64,000 bases of DNA from Marinobacter confluentis (GCF_004785685.1 NZ_SRPF01000007.1:34958-98957), one strand, 5' to 3'. Shown: positions 45,020 to 54,516, counted from the stretch's first letter. The notes: a model not told the origin generated them from the letters alone. Program-made: numbers and translations.

Positions 45020-45104
45020 GTGCCGAGGAGAGGACTTGAACCTCCACGGGGTTGCCCCCACTAGCACCTGAAGCTAGCGTGTCTACCAATTTCACCACCT
45101 CGGC
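45018..45104 (-). tRNA. tRNA-Leu, anticodon CAG
   Basis: Read on the minus strand, the sequence starts GCCGAGG and ends CCTCGGC-A-CCA, a perfect 7-bp acceptor with encoded CCA. The anticodon arm CTAGC-TTCAGGT-GCTAG gives anticodon CAG (Leu). A long variable arm of the class II type (GTGGGGGCAACCCCGT) precedes the T arm with GGTTCAAGTCC. It is 87 nt with CCA. It lies upstream of rnr as I remember from Pseudomonas. Besides this gene, its flanking hairpin and an rnr -10 box, the 44867-45407 gap shows nothing I recognise. Confidence 0.97.
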
Positions 45105-45330
45105 AGGTGATTTGCAGTCATTCGGTTGGGTTTCAACACCTCAGCGTGCTCTCGCTTGCTTTAGATCATTGAAATTCCGAACATTCTGCCTGGCCACTCC
45201 GTATGCGGCTGACCAATGGCGCGTACTTTAATCATTCGCAAAAAAACTGTCAAATGTTTTTTCGCCATCAATCGCGCTGTATCACGGGCTTATTTTGGCC
45301 GCTTGTTAGCCAGCGGCAGGCCGGCGGCGT

Positions 45331-45336
45331 TATACT
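45331..45336 (+). promoter_or_regulatory. -10 box upstream of rnr
   Basis: TATACT at 45331-45336 lies 71 nt before the rnr start. The best upstream partner is TTAGCC at 19-nt spacing, which is poor, so only the -10 is supported. Confidence 0.35.
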
Positions 45337-45407
45337 CCTGCGACAGTTAACATCAACGATACACACTAGTCACCGGCTGCTTTGGAGCAGTTGGCAGAAG
45401 GACACGA

Positions 45408-47975
45408 ATGGTTTCCAGAAAAAAATCCGATCAGGACCCCCATGCCCAGCGTGAGGCAGGCAAATACGACAATCCGATTCAGAGTCGCGAATTCATTCTT
45501 GCGCACCTGAAAGAACGCGGGGCGCCGGCCACTCACGAAACTCTGTGCTCTGAGTTTGGTCTTGATTCAGAAGAGAGCATTGAGGCACTCCGGCGACGCC
45601 TGATCGCCATGTGCCGTGACGGCCAGATGATCTGCAACCGGCGCGGTGCCTACCTGCCGCTTGAAGATGCCGACCTGGTGTCTGGCCGGGTGATTGGTCA
45701 TAAAGACGGTTTTGGCTTTCTGGTGCCGGATGATGGCGGCGGCGACCTGTTCCTGACCGCCCGCCAGATGCGTCTGGTGTTTCACGGTGACCGCGTCGCG
45801 GCCCGTGTTGATCGGGTAGACGACCGAGGTCGCCGTGAAGGCGTCATCGTGGAAGTTCTGGAATACCGCACCACCCAGACGGTCGGCCGGTTGTTCCAGG
45901 AAAGTGGTATCTCCTTCGTCGTGCCGGAAAATGCCCGGATCAATCACGAGGTACTGATTCCCGCCGAGCACATCAATGAAGCCCGGCATGGGCAGTATGT
46001 GGTGGTTGATATTCTGCGCCAGCCTTCGGTGCGCACACAGCCACTGGGCAAGATCGTGGAAGTGCTGGGCGAGCATATGGCGCCGGGTATGGAAATAGAT
46101 GTGGCGATCCGCTCCTACGATATTCCCCACAGCTGGCCGGCGGCGGTGGGTGAGCAGGCCGCAGGTATTGCCGATGAAGTCACCGAGCAGGATAAACAGA
46201 ACCGGGTTGATCTTCGCGGCCTGAACCTGGTCACCATCGACGACGAAACCGCCCGGGATTTCGACGATGCCATCTACTGCGAGCCAAGGCCCAAGGGCGG
46301 GTACCGTCTGCTGGTGGCGATTGCCGATGTTTCGCACTACGTCCGGCCAGGCTCGCCGCTGGATGAAGAGGCGATCAACCGGGGTAACTCGGTGTATTTC
46401 CCCGATCACGTTGTCCCCATGCTACCGGAGAAACTTTCCAACGGTCTCTGTTCACTGAACCCGGGGGTTGACCGCCTGTGCATGGTTGCTGACATGACGA
46501 TCAGCGCGGCTGGCAACATCAGCGGCTACAAGTTCTATCAGGCGGTGATGCACAGTAGTGCGCGGCTAACCTACAACAAGGTCAGCGATATTCTGGAACG
46601 GCCGGATTCCGAGCCCGGATATCGCCTGTGCGAGCAGTACGCCGATGTGCTGCCTGACCTGCACAATCTTTACGGGCTCTACAAGCTTCTTCGCAAAGCA
46701 CGTACAGAGCGTGGTGCCATCGATTTTGAAACCACCGAAACCCGTGTGGTTTTTGATGCAAACCGCAAGATCGAGGAAATCGTGCCGGTCACCCGTAACG
46801 ATGCCCACAAAATCGTGGAAGAGTGCATGCTGTGCGCCAACGTGGCCACGGCGCGGTTCCTTAAAAAGCATAAGGTTCCTTCGCTGTATCGGGTGCACGA
46901 CGGGCCTTCTGAGGAGCGCCTGGCTGCCGTTCGTCTTTTCCTGGGTGAACTGGGCCTGCAACTGGGCGGTGGCGACCGGCCAAGCTCTGCAGATTATCAG
47001 GCGCTGCTGGCCAGTATTTCCGAACGCAGCGATGCCAACGTTATCCAGACGGTGATGCTGCGGTCGCTCAGCCAGGCGGTCTACAGTCCGGAAGAGGGCG
47101 GGCACTTTGGTCTTGGCTTTAACAGCTACGCCCACTTTACCTCGCCAATCCGTCGCTATCCGGACCTGATCGTTCATCGCGGCATCAAATCAGTGATACA
47201 TGGCGAAGAAGGCTCCAAAGACGTGGAAGTCCCGCCGAAACGCGATCCGCAACTGGCTGAATACCCTTACGACCATGCCCGCATGCAGCAACTGGGCGAG
47301 CACTGCTCGATGACTGAGCGCCGGGCCGATGACGCTACCCGTGACGTCATGGCCTGGCTCAAGTGTGAGTACCTGCGGGATCAGGTTGGCGAGGAGTACG
47401 ACGGTGTTATTGCGGCGGTGGTGCCCTTCGGTTTCTTTGTGGAGCTGTCAGGCGTCTACATTGAGGGCCTGGTGCACGTGTCCACGCTTGCCGGCGATTT
47501 TTTCCATCACGATGCCGCCAAGCACCGGTTGATCGGTGAGCGCACGGCACAGAGCTTCCGCCTGGGCGACGAGGTCCGGGTGAAGGTGGTTCGGGTTGGA
47601 ATGGAAGATCGCAAGATTGATCTTGAGCTGACCAGCGAACCCCAGCACCGGGAAGCCGACCGCGATGCCTTGAATGTCACCAAGCGCCCACCGAAAGACA
47701 AAGACAGGGCCCGCGGTAAAGGTCGCAGCAAACCAGCAGGCGGCAGCAGGAAGCCGGCAGATAAGCCAGCTCGCTCACGCAAGCCTGCCAACCCGGAGGT
47801 GCCGCCTGCCGATAACAACGGCGACATGTCCGCGCGGGAGCGGCTGGTGGCTGAAGCCGCCAAGCTGGCCCTGGACGGCAAAAGCAAGAAAGGGCAGGGT
47901 AAGCCCAAAGCTTCCGGGGGTGAGCGCAAGCGCAAGTCCGGTAAATCCGGAAAGCAGGGCAAGTCAGGGAAATAG
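45408..47975 (+). CDS. rnr: Exoribonuclease R (RNase R)
   Basis: RNase R degrades structured RNA 3' to 5'. The 855-residue protein has an N-terminal winged-helix region (residues 20-85), cold-shock OB domains (GRVIGHKDGFGFLVPDDGG), the RNB catalytic domain with VTIDDETARDFDDAIYCE (the Asp cluster) and GFNSYAHFTSPIRRYPDL, and a C-terminal S1 domain (EYDGVIAAVVPFGFFVEL). The last ~100 residues are Lys/Arg/Gly/Pro-rich and disordered, a helix-unwinding or ribosome-binding tail in this family. rlmB starts 3 nt after the stop, so the pair is coexpressed. Confidence 0.97.
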   Translation: MVSRKKSDQDPHAQREAGKYDNPIQSREFILAHLKERGAPATHETLCSEFGLDSEESIEALRRRLIAMCRDGQMICNRRGAYLPLEDADLVSGRVIGHKDGFGFLVPDDGGGDLFLTARQMRLVFHGDRVAARVDRVDDRGRREGVIVEVLEYRTTQTVGRLFQESGISFVVPENARINHEVLIPAEHINEARHGQYVVVDILRQPSVRTQPLGKIVEVLGEHMAPGMEIDVAIRSYDIPHSWPAAVGEQAAGIADEVTEQDKQNRVDLRGLNLVTIDDETARDFDDAIYCEPRPKGGYRLLVAIADVSHYVRPGSPLDEEAINRGNSVYFPDHVVPMLPEKLSNGLCSLNPGVDRLCMVADMTISAAGNISGYKFYQAVMHSSARLTYNKVSDILERPDSEPGYRLCEQYADVLPDLHNLYGLYKLLRKARTERGAIDFETTETRVVFDANRKIEEIVPVTRNDAHKIVEECMLCANVATARFLKKHKVPSLYRVHDGPSEERLAAVRLFLGELGLQLGGGDRPSSADYQALLASISERSDANVIQTVMLRSLSQAVYSPEEGGHFGLGFNSYAHFTSPIRRYPDLIVHRGIKSVIHGEEGSKDVEVPPKRDPQLAEYPYDHARMQQLGEHCSMTERRADDATRDVMAWLKCEYLRDQVGEEYDGVIAAVVPFGFFVELSGVYIEGLVHVSTLAGDFFHHDAAKHRLIGERTAQSFRLGDEVRVKVVRVGMEDRKIDLELTSEPQHREADRDALNVTKRPPKDKDRARGKGRSKPAGGSRKPADKPARSRKPANPEVPPADNNGDMSARERLVAEAAKLALDGKSKKGQGKPKASGGERKRKSGKSGKQGKSGK

Positions 47976-47978
47976 CGC

Positions 47979-48716
47979 GTGTCTGAAGAGTTTATTTTTG
48001 GCTGGCATGCGGTCGAAGCGGTTCTCAAGCAGGAGCCTGCACGTTTGCAGCAGGTCTGGATTCAGACCGGTCGTCAGGATAAGCGGGTACAGAGTGTCAC
48101 CGAAACCCTCGACAGCCTTGGGGTCGCCTGGCAGGTCGTGCACCGCAAGGAGCTGGACAAACGGGTTTCCGGCGTCCACCAGGGGGTCGTTGCCCAGGTG
48201 TCGGAAAGCCGGGAGTGGACAGAAGACGATCTGCTGCAGTCGTTGGCCGCTCAGGGTGAACCGCCTTTCCTGTTGATTCTTGACGGCGTGACCGACCCCC
48301 ATAACCTTGGCGCCTGCCTGCGTACGGCTGATGCAGTGGGCGTTCAGGCGGTGATCGTGCCGAAAGACAAGTCTGCCTCACTGTCGCCGACCGTCAGAAA
48401 GGTCGCCTGCGGTGCCGCCGAGACGGTGCCGCTGGTCCGGGTTACCAATCTCGCCCGTTTCATGCGCGTGCTCCGTGATGACGGCGTCTGGCTGATTGGC
48501 ACAGCGGGCGAGGCTGACAGAACGCTGTATCAGGCTGATTTCAAAGGGCCTGTTGCGCTGGTGATGGGTGCTGAGGGTAAAGGCATGCGGCGGCTCACCC
48601 GGGAACACTGCGACCTGCTGATCAAGATCCCGATGCAGGGCCAGGTCGATAGCCTGAATGTCTCCGTGGCGACCGGCGTCTGCCTGTATGAAGCACTGCG
48701 ACAACGGCTTGCATAG
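47979..48716 (+). CDS. rlmB: 23S rRNA (guanosine-2251-2'-O)-methyltransferase RlmB
   Basis: RlmB is a SPOUT enzyme that methylates G2251 in the peptidyl-transferase P loop. The N-terminal substrate-binding domain starts [14 protein letters not shown]. The SPOUT domain has [22 protein letters not shown] and the SAM-knot blocks [17 protein letters not shown] and [18 protein letters not shown]. It is 245 residues from the GTG at 47979. It is the last gene of the rnr pair and is followed by two terminator-like hairpins. Confidence 0.96.
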   Translation: MSEEFIFGWHAVEAVLKQEPARLQQVWIQTGRQDKRVQSVTETLDSLGVAWQVVHRKELDKRVSGVHQGVVAQVSESREWTEDDLLQSLAAQGEPPFLLILDGVTDPHNLGACLRTADAVGVQAVIVPKDKSASLSPTVRKVACGAAETVPLVRVTNLARFMRVLRDDGVWLIGTAGEADRTLYQADFKGPVALVMGAEGKGMRRLTREHCDLLIKIPMQGQVDSLNVSVATGVCLYEALRQRLA

Positions 48717-48740
48717 AACGCCCGACACCCCTAGAATATC

Positions 48741-48763
48741 GCACCCCTTTTAAACAGGGGTGC
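48741..48763 (+). terminator. Terminator hairpin after rlmB
   Basis: GCACCCC and GGGGTGC (7 bp) enclose a 9-nt loop 25 nt after the rlmB stop, followed by TTTCGCTTTGTCTTTT. Confidence 0.7.
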
Positions 48764-48783
48764 TTTCGCTTTGTCTTTTGATA

Positions 48784-48803
48784 GCCGACGAGAGTCGGTT
48801 TTT
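48784..48803 (+). terminator. Second hairpin with T-run, before rpsF
   Basis: CCGAC-GAGA-GTCGG is followed at once by TTTTTATTT. It looks like a compact terminator in tandem with the one after rlmB. It also overlaps a weak promoter-like pair (TTGATA 48778-48783, TTTATT 48801-48806) and may belong to the rpsF control region. Confidence 0.55.
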
Positions 48804-48822
48804 ATTTAAGAGCAAAAAGAAA

Positions 48823-48903
48823 TCGGCAGCGTGTCTGCCACCTCCTTGCTTCTTGCTGAATGATTCATTCTGCAGGGGGCTGTCTAAACCGTAGGGAGAA
48901 CTC
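48823..48903 (+). promoter_or_regulatory. rpsF leader with candidate S6:S18 autoregulatory structure
   Basis: The leader can fold several stems: GGCAG/CTGCC (about 48825-48839), GAATG-ATT-CATTC (48858-48870) inside a longer pairing of CCTCC...TGC with GCA...GGGGG, then AAACCGTAGGGAG leading to the start codon. Many bacteria have an S6:S18-binding leader with a conserved unpaired CCG near rpsF. The CCG at 48889-48891 is the candidate. The fold was judged by eye only. Confidence 0.4.
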
Positions 48904-49344
48904 ATGCGTCACTACGAAATTGTATTTATGGTACACCCGGATCAGAGCGAGCAGGTGCCCGCAATGATCGAGCGTTATACCAACACCATCACTGAAGATG
49001 GCGGGCAGGTACATCGCCTGGAAGATTGGGGCCGTCGTCACCTGGCATACCCGATCAACAAGATTCACAAAGCCCATTACGTACTGATGAACGTTGAATG
49101 TTCACAGGCTGCAATGGACGAGATGACTCACAACTTCCGCTTCAACGATGCCATCATCCGCGACATGATTCTGCGCCGTGACGGTGCCGACACCGAACTG
49201 TCGCCGATGAAAGCATCCGAGTCCCGCGAAGATCGTCGTGGCGGCGGTGATGATCGCCCGCGTCGTTCCGCTGAATCTGACGACAACGACAGCGACAATG
49301 ATCGCGGCCGTCACCAGTCGGATGATCAGGACGAAGAAGAGTAA
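48904..49344 (+). CDS. rpsF: 30S ribosomal protein bS6
   Basis: bS6 pairs with bS18 on the platform of the small subunit. [25 protein letters not shown] and [26 protein letters not shown] are typical. At 146 residues it is longer than many, because the last ~45 residues form an Arg/Asp/Glu-rich disordered tail ending DEEE. E. coli S6 carries glutamates added after translation by RimK in that place. It opens the rpsF-rpsR-DUF2232-rplI operon. Confidence 0.98.
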   Translation: MRHYEIVFMVHPDQSEQVPAMIERYTNTITEDGGQVHRLEDWGRRHLAYPINKIHKAHYVLMNVECSQAAMDEMTHNFRFNDAIIRDMILRRDGADTELSPMKASESREDRRGGGDDRPRRSAESDDNDSDNDRGRHQSDDQDEEE

Positions 49345-49372
49345 AACATTACCGGAGTTGAGGAGTTAAGTT

Positions 49373-49603
49373 ATGGCTCGTTTTTTCAGACGTCGTAAGT
49401 TCTGCCGGTTCACGGCAGAAGGTGTGAAAGAGATTGATTACAAGGATCTGGACACACTGAAAGGTTACATCACTGAAACCGGCAAAATCGTGCCCAGCCG
49501 TATCACCGGCACCAAAGCACGTTATCAGCGTCAGCTGGCTACCGCTATCAAGCGTGCCCGCTACCTGGCACTGCTGCCGTATTCGGATAGCCACGATAAC
49601 TAA
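49373..49603 (+). CDS. rpsR: 30S ribosomal protein bS18
   Basis: The 76-residue protein starts [18 protein letters not shown] and has [33 protein letters not shown], the universally conserved bS18 core. It follows rpsF by 28 nt and partners with it on the ribosome. Confidence 0.98.
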   Translation: MARFFRRRKFCRFTAEGVKEIDYKDLDTLKGYITETGKIVPSRITGTKARYQRQLATAIKRARYLALLPYSDSHDN

Positions 49604-49629
49604 GTAACAGAATTACAGGACTCGGGACC

Positions 49630-50496
49630 ATGCGTGCACTGGCACAGTTTGTAATGCGCGGTCCCCTGCAGGCAGGCGGGGTAGCGGTTGTTGCGACAGC
49701 CATTCCCCTGGTGTTCTGGGTTGGTGCTGCTGTTGTTGGCCTGGTTATTCTCAGGCTTGGCATCAGCCAGGGGCTCAATATCGGGCTCTGGGCGTTACTG
49801 CCGGCACTTGGCTGGGCCTGGTTGGGGCAGAACCCCATGGCTCTGGCTGTGGTGCTTCAGGTCATGCTGATGGCATCGGTGCTCAGAGTCACGCTGTCCT
49901 GGGACAGGGCGCTGCTTTCGGGCAGTTTCCTTGCCATAGCGATGGGGCTGCTGGTGCCCATGTTATACCCCGAACTGATCGACACACTGGTTCAGATGGG
50001 GGTGCAGGTATACCAGAATTATGACCCCGAAATGGCGCAGAGCTTCGGAGACAGCCTGGAGCGCGCCATTCGGCAGACCATGACGGCCAGTATGGCCGGC
50101 ACCTATCTGCTGGCAGGTGTCGGGATGACCATGCTGGCGAGGTCCTGGCAGGCCGGGTTGTACAACCCGGGGGGATTCCAGAAAGAGTTTCATGCTCTGC
50201 GGATGTCTCCAGCCCTTGCGGGTATCTGCGTGGCAGTCATGGTGGTGGGCACCGTCATTGGGCTTAATCCGATGCTGGTGGCCTGGGCCGGGGGCTTGCC
50301 ATTGTTCCTCGCGGGCGTGGCATTGGTGCACGGCGTTGTTGGCCTGAAGGGCCTTGGCGGCCAGTGGCTGGTAGCCTTCTACCTGGCGTTGGTGTTTCTG
50401 GGCCCGAGTCTGTTATTTGTATTGCTGGTTCTGGCGTTTGTGGATAGCTGGTTGGACATCAGAGGGCGTATCAAGCCCGCAGGTCCAGCTGAATAA
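49630..50496 (+). CDS. DUF2232 membrane protein in the S6/S18/L9 operon
   Basis: A 288-residue protein with about seven or eight hydrophobic segments and a soluble stretch near residues 120-150. DUF2232 proteins resemble ECF-type or YybS-like membrane proteins and lie between rpsR and rplI in pseudomonads as I recall. The function is unknown. The starting ATG at 49630 gives [20 protein letters not shown], where the first residues are polar and the first span begins at about residue 15. rplI follows 20 nt later, so it is cotranscribed with ribosomal genes although nothing about it is ribosomal. Confidence 0.85.
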   Translation: MRALAQFVMRGPLQAGGVAVVATAIPLVFWVGAAVVGLVILRLGISQGLNIGLWALLPALGWAWLGQNPMALAVVLQVMLMASVLRVTLSWDRALLSGSFLAIAMGLLVPMLYPELIDTLVQMGVQVYQNYDPEMAQSFGDSLERAIRQTMTASMAGTYLLAGVGMTMLARSWQAGLYNPGGFQKEFHALRMSPALAGICVAVMVVGTVIGLNPMLVAWAGGLPLFLAGVALVHGVVGLKGLGGQWLVAFYLALVFLGPSLLFVLLVLAFVDSWLDIRGRIKPAGPAE

Positions 50497-50516
50497 AGCA
50501 CGAAGAGGTTAACGAG

Positions 50517-50963
50517 ATGGATGTTATTCTGCTCGAAAAAGTAGCAAACCTTGGTTCACTCGGTGACAAGGTAAAGGTTAAGGCCGGTTACGGTCGTAAT
50601 TTCCTTCTGCCCTACGGCAAGGCTGTTCCTGCAACTGCAGACAACCTTAAGGCGTTCGAAGAGCGCCGTGCCGAGCTTGAGAAAGCCGCCGCTGAAAAGC
50701 TGGCTGCTGCCCAGGCTCGCGGAGAAGCCCTGAACGGTGCATCGGTTACGATCACTTCCAAGGCTGGCGAAGAAGGCAAGCTGTTCGGTTCTATCGGTGT
50801 GCGTGACATCGCGGATGCGATCACCGCTGCCGGTACCGAGGTAGAAAAAAGCGAAGTTCGTCTGCCGGAAGGCCCCCTGCGCGTTGTGGGTGAGTACGAA
50901 ATCGAGCTACAGCTGCACTCGGACGTAAGCGTTTCTATCAATCTTGCGGTTGTTGCTGAGTAA
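50517..50963 (+). CDS. rplI: 50S ribosomal protein bL9
   Basis: bL9 bridges from the L1 stalk base. The 148 residues begin [36 protein letters not shown], the bL9 signature, followed by the long connecting helix ([22 protein letters not shown]) and a C-terminal domain. It is the last gene of its operon and is followed by two long hairpins. Confidence 0.98.
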   Translation: MDVILLEKVANLGSLGDKVKVKAGYGRNFLLPYGKAVPATADNLKAFEERRAELEKAAAEKLAAAQARGEALNGASVTITSKAGEEGKLFGSIGVRDIADAITAAGTEVEKSEVRLPEGPLRVVGEYEIELQLHSDVSVSINLAVVAE

Positions 50964-50994
50964 GCGACCCGAAAGATTGCCGGTAACACTGGGT

Positions 50995-51080
50995 CTTCAA
51001 GCCTGCTGAGACAGGCTGTTGAAGGCTTTGCGCAAGACAGGCCCGGTTCCACTTGAATGTGGAATTCCGGGCCTGTTGCG
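50995..51080 (+). terminator. Tandem long hairpins between rplI and dnaB
   Basis: The first hairpin (50995-51024) pairs CTTCAAGCCTG with CAGGC and TTGAAG around CTGAGA, with a 2-nt bulge. The second (51031-51080) pairs CGCAA and CAGGCCCGG with CCGGGCCTG and TTGCG, with an inner TTCCAC-TTGAAT-GTGGAA stem. No T-run follows the second stem. They fill most of the 164-nt gap and probably end or attenuate rplI transcription before dnaB. Confidence 0.6.
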
Positions 51081-51127
51081 TTCTGGTGTATGCTAGTGGC
51101 TACTGAAATCCAGACGAAGATGTATCA

Positions 51128-52525
51128 ATGGCCAACCCCAATTTTCAAGCGGTTTCCAGCGACCCGGAAACCAGCCGAATCAAAGTTCCGCCCCATTCCG
51201 TAGAAGCCGAACAGGCCGTGTTGGGTGGCCTGATGCTGGACAATCGCCGGTTTGACGAGATTGCCGAGATCATTTCTGCCGCGGATTTTTACCGCCAGGA
51301 TCATCGCCTGATATTTGGCGCAGCCGAGCGCCTCGCCGGCGACAGTGAACCCCTGGACGTGGTCACCCTCGCCGAATTTCTGGATCGTGCCGGCGATATC
51401 GAAGATGCCGGTGGGCTGTCCTACCTGGCGGAGCTTGCAGAGAAAACTCCGGGCGCTGCCAACATTCGCGCCTACGCCGAGATCGTTCGCGAACGCTCGA
51501 TCCTGCGTCAGCTGGTGGAAGTGTCGGGGAAAATTTCCGATTCGGCCTTTAATCCGCAGGGACGTAACAGCAATGAGGTCCTGGACGAGGCCGAGCGCAA
51601 TGTTTTCCAGATTGCCGAATCGAGGGTCAAGGAGGGCACCGGCCCCCAGACCATCAACCCGATCCTGACCAAGGCCCTGAGCCGCATCGAGGAGCTGTTC
51701 GAGTCCGGTGAAACCACCACTGGCCTGACGACCGGCTTCAAGGATCTGGATGAGTGGACATCGGGTATGCAGCCGTCCGATCTGTTGATTGTCGCTGGCC
51801 GCCCGTCCATGGGTAAAACCACCTTTGCCATGAACATCGTCGAGAACGCCCTGATAAGCACTGGGGCGCCGATTCTGGTGTTCAGCATGGAAATGCCCGC
51901 CGATGCGCTGGTGATGCGTATGCTGTCGTCCCTGGGCCGCATTGACCAGAGCCGGATCCGTAGCGGCAAGCTGGAAGAAGACGACTGGCCACGGCTGACC
52001 TCCGCCGTGAGCCTGTTGAAAGACAAGCCACTTTATATAGATGACACGCCCGGGCTGAGCCCCACTGAGATGCGGTCGCGGGCAAGGCGCATCGCCCGTG
52101 AAAACGGCGGACAGCTGGGGCTGATCATGGTGGATTATCTTCAGTTAATGCGGGTCCCGGGCAACACCGAAGGCCGTACCGCCGAAATTTCGGAGATTTC
52201 CAGGTCCCTGAAAGGTCTGGCGAAAGAGCTCAGTTGCCCGATGGTAGCGCTTTCCCAGCTTAACCGGAGTCTGGAGCAGCGCCCCAACAAACGGCCGGTG
52301 AACTCGGATCTGCGTGAATCCGGTGCGATTGAGCAGGATGCCGACGTCATCATGTTTGTTTACCGCGACGAGGTCTATAACGAAGACACGTCTGACAAGG
52401 GCATTGCCGAGATCATTATCGGCAAGCAGCGGAACGGGCCGATCGGTACCGTTCGCCTCGCATTTATCGGTAAGTACACCAAGTTTGAGGATCTGGCCCA
52501 CGGCGACTACGGTGGGGACTACTGA
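51128..52525 (+). CDS. dnaB: Replicative DNA helicase DnaB
   Basis: DnaB is the hexameric helicase that unwinds DNA at the replication fork. The N-terminal domain begins with KVPPHSVEAEQAVLGGLMLDN. The RecA-like C-terminal domain has Walker A GRPSMGKTTFAMN, then MEMPADALVMRMLSS, MVDYLQLM (Walker B) and SDLRESGAIEQDADVIMFVYRDE. The 465-residue length is normal and no intein is present. The stop overlaps the alr start (TGATG), which couples the two genes. Confidence 0.98.
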   Translation: MANPNFQAVSSDPETSRIKVPPHSVEAEQAVLGGLMLDNRRFDEIAEIISAADFYRQDHRLIFGAAERLAGDSEPLDVVTLAEFLDRAGDIEDAGGLSYLAELAEKTPGAANIRAYAEIVRERSILRQLVEVSGKISDSAFNPQGRNSNEVLDEAERNVFQIAESRVKEGTGPQTINPILTKALSRIEELFESGETTTGLTTGFKDLDEWTSGMQPSDLLIVAGRPSMGKTTFAMNIVENALISTGAPILVFSMEMPADALVMRMLSSLGRIDQSRIRSGKLEEDDWPRLTSAVSLLKDKPLYIDDTPGLSPTEMRSRARRIARENGGQLGLIMVDYLQLMRVPGNTEGRTAEISEISRSLKGLAKELSCPMVALSQLNRSLEQRPNKRPVNSDLRESGAIEQDADVIMFVYRDEVYNEDTSDKGIAEIIIGKQRNGPIGTVRLAFIGKYTKFEDLAHGDYGGDY

Positions 52526-53601
52526 TGCCGCGATCGACCATTGCCAGAATTGACCTGAATGCGTTGCGGTATAACTACCGCAGGGCTGCGGAACTGGCCG
52601 GCGACGCCCGTGCCATGGCCGTGATCAAAGCCGATGGCTATGGCCACGGTATTGGTGACGTTGCCAGGGCATTGCAGGACGAAGCACCAAAGTTCGCAGT
52701 GGCCTGTATTGAAGAAGCGCTGGCTATACGCGAAGCCGGTGTGTCGGTGCCCGTCGTGCTGCTGCAGGGGCCTCATAGCCCGGAAGACGTGGACACCAGC
52801 GCGCGGGAGAATTTCGAACTGGTGATCCACAGCGATCACCAGTTACCCTGGCTGGCAGCGACGGATGCGGCACCGGTTATCTGGATAAAAGTAAACACCG
52901 GCATGAATCGTCTGGGGTTTTCGCCTGAACAGCTCAATGGCGTTATGGCGGCACTGGCTGATTCGGGCGCCGCCTCAGGTGTGACAGGCTTCGTCACCCA
53001 TTTCGCCTGTGCCGACGATGAACAAAGCACACGTACGGCGGAGCAGACAGACTGTTTTATCCGAGCCACGGCGCCCTGGCCGGAACTTTCCAGAAGCCTG
53101 GCCAATTCTGCCGCCCACTTCAGGGAAGAGCAGCCAATGTACGACTGGACCCGCCCGGGCATCATGCTTTATGGCGGTTCGCCCATGATTGGCAGGCTGG
53201 GGCCGGATCTGGGCCTTCGACCGGTTATGACGCTGGAGGCAGAACTGACCAGCGTGCGCACCATCAAGGCAGGTGAGGCGGTGGGCTATGGAGGGTCCTG
53301 GATAGCGCCCGGGGAAACACGGATGGGCATTGTTGCTGCGGGTTATGGCGATGGTTACCCACGACATGCGGGCACGGACACGCCAGCCTGGGTGAACGGC
53401 CAGCGTATCCGTCTGATTGGCCGGGTGTCCATGGACATGCTAGCCGTGGATCTGACCGCGGCGCCGGACGCGAAACCAGGTGATACCGTCGAATTGTGGG
53501 GCCGACATGTCTCAGTAGACGAAATCGCGCGGCACGCCGGCACCATTGGCTATGAACTGCTGACGGGCGTTACTGTCAGGGTGCCGCGGGTCTGTGAATG
53601 A
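52525..53601 (+). CDS. alr: Alanine racemase Alr
   Basis: Alr makes D-alanine for peptidoglycan using PLP. The PLP lysine is Lys35 in AVIKADGYGHG. KVNTGMNRLGF, AVGYGGSWIAPGETRMGIVAAGYGDGYPR (with the catalytic Tyr of the second subunit) and GRVSMDMLAVDLT are family blocks. The 358 residues start at the ATG overlapping the dnaB stop. D-Ala made here feeds the wall enzymes encoded earlier in the window. Confidence 0.97.
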   Translation: MPRSTIARIDLNALRYNYRRAAELAGDARAMAVIKADGYGHGIGDVARALQDEAPKFAVACIEEALAIREAGVSVPVVLLQGPHSPEDVDTSARENFELVIHSDHQLPWLAATDAAPVIWIKVNTGMNRLGFSPEQLNGVMAALADSGAASGVTGFVTHFACADDEQSTRTAEQTDCFIRATAPWPELSRSLANSAAHFREEQPMYDWTRPGIMLYGGSPMIGRLGPDLGLRPVMTLEAELTSVRTIKAGEAVGYGGSWIAPGETRMGIVAAGYGDGYPRHAGTDTPAWVNGQRIRLIGRVSMDMLAVDLTAAPDAKPGDTVELWGRHVSVDEIARHAGTIGYELLTGVTVRVPRVCE

Positions 53602-53646
53602 TTTCCTCGTTAAAATCCAAACGTTTAATGGGAGGCAGTAACGCCT

Positions 53647-54516
53647 GTGCACGTGCTCGTTGTTCATGACTATGGCCCGCTGGGAAGAGTATTGCTGGAA
53701 GATCTGCGGGACACCCACCTTCAGGTGAGCCCGTTGTTGATCAGCGAACTGGACAGCGTTGAGCTGTCTGCACTGGCGGACTGGATACCGGACGACACCG
53801 ACCTGATCGTCAACGCACTATGGCTTGCCGACCCCGAGCTTGCCGAAAGCGACCCTGAGTTCGCGCACAGAGCCTCGTTTTCATTGCCGGTAGCTTTGGC
53901 CGAGTACGCCAATGAGCACGGTATGTCGCTGCTGCAGCTGTCATCAAGTTATGTTTTCGATGGCCGCAAGCAAAGCGCCTACATTGCATCCAATCCGGGG
54001 CAACCGGTGAATGAGCTCGGAAACTGGCAGTGGGAGGCCGAGCAGGCTATCCGTACCCTGCTGACACGCCACATCCTGCTGCGGACAGGCTGGAGCCTGG
54101 GGCGTTTTCTGCGCAAGGTGCAGTCGGTGGCGTCAGGTTCGAACACCATCAAACTGCCCGGCAAGTGCCACGGCCAGCCGGTGACGGTCATTGATCTTGC
54201 CCGGGTGATGATGGCCATTATCAAACAGATTGATTGTGGCGCGGAAGTCTGGGGTACCTATCAGTATGCCGGAGCCGAGGATATTTCCCTCTATGAATTG
54301 GGGCTGGCGATTGCTGGCCTGCCGGGCATTCCCAGCGGTCTGCATGTGGTGGACGAAATGGCAGACTGGGCGATGCTGGAACCGGCAAACGCCACCATGA
54401 TCTGCACCAAGATTCGCAATACTTTCGGCATCAAACAGCTGCCCTGGCGCTCTGGCCTGTCGGACGAACTCCGGCTGCTGTCGCAGCCTGAGCGCGAATC
54501 CGAGCCTACGGACTAG
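53647..54516 (+). CDS. RmlD-like NAD(P)-binding protein lacking the YxxxK catalytic pair
   Basis: The fold matches the RmlD substrate-binding/short-chain dehydrogenase group: VLVVHDYGPLGRVLLEDL as a reduced nucleotide-binding loop, and LLQLSSSYVFDGRKQSAY as the strand before the active site. Where RmlD has P-x-N-x-Y-G-x-S-K-x-x-x-E, this protein reads P-V-N-E-L-G-N-W-Q-W-E-A-E (residues 120-132), so both the Tyr and the Lys are gone. Dehydrogenase or epimerase activity by the standard mechanism is unlikely. A GTG at 53647 gives 289 residues. It overlaps the 3' end of the opposing GTPase gene by 11 nt. No rhamnose genes are nearby. Confidence 0.75.
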   Translation: MHVLVVHDYGPLGRVLLEDLRDTHLQVSPLLISELDSVELSALADWIPDDTDLIVNALWLADPELAESDPEFAHRASFSLPVALAEYANEHGMSLLQLSSSYVFDGRKQSAYIASNPGQPVNELGNWQWEAEQAIRTLLTRHILLRTGWSLGRFLRKVQSVASGSNTIKLPGKCHGQPVTVIDLARVMMAIIKQIDCGAEVWGTYQYAGAEDISLYELGLAIAGLPGIPSGLHVVDEMADWAMLEPANATMICTKIRNTFGIKQLPWRSGLSDELRLLSQPERESEPTD

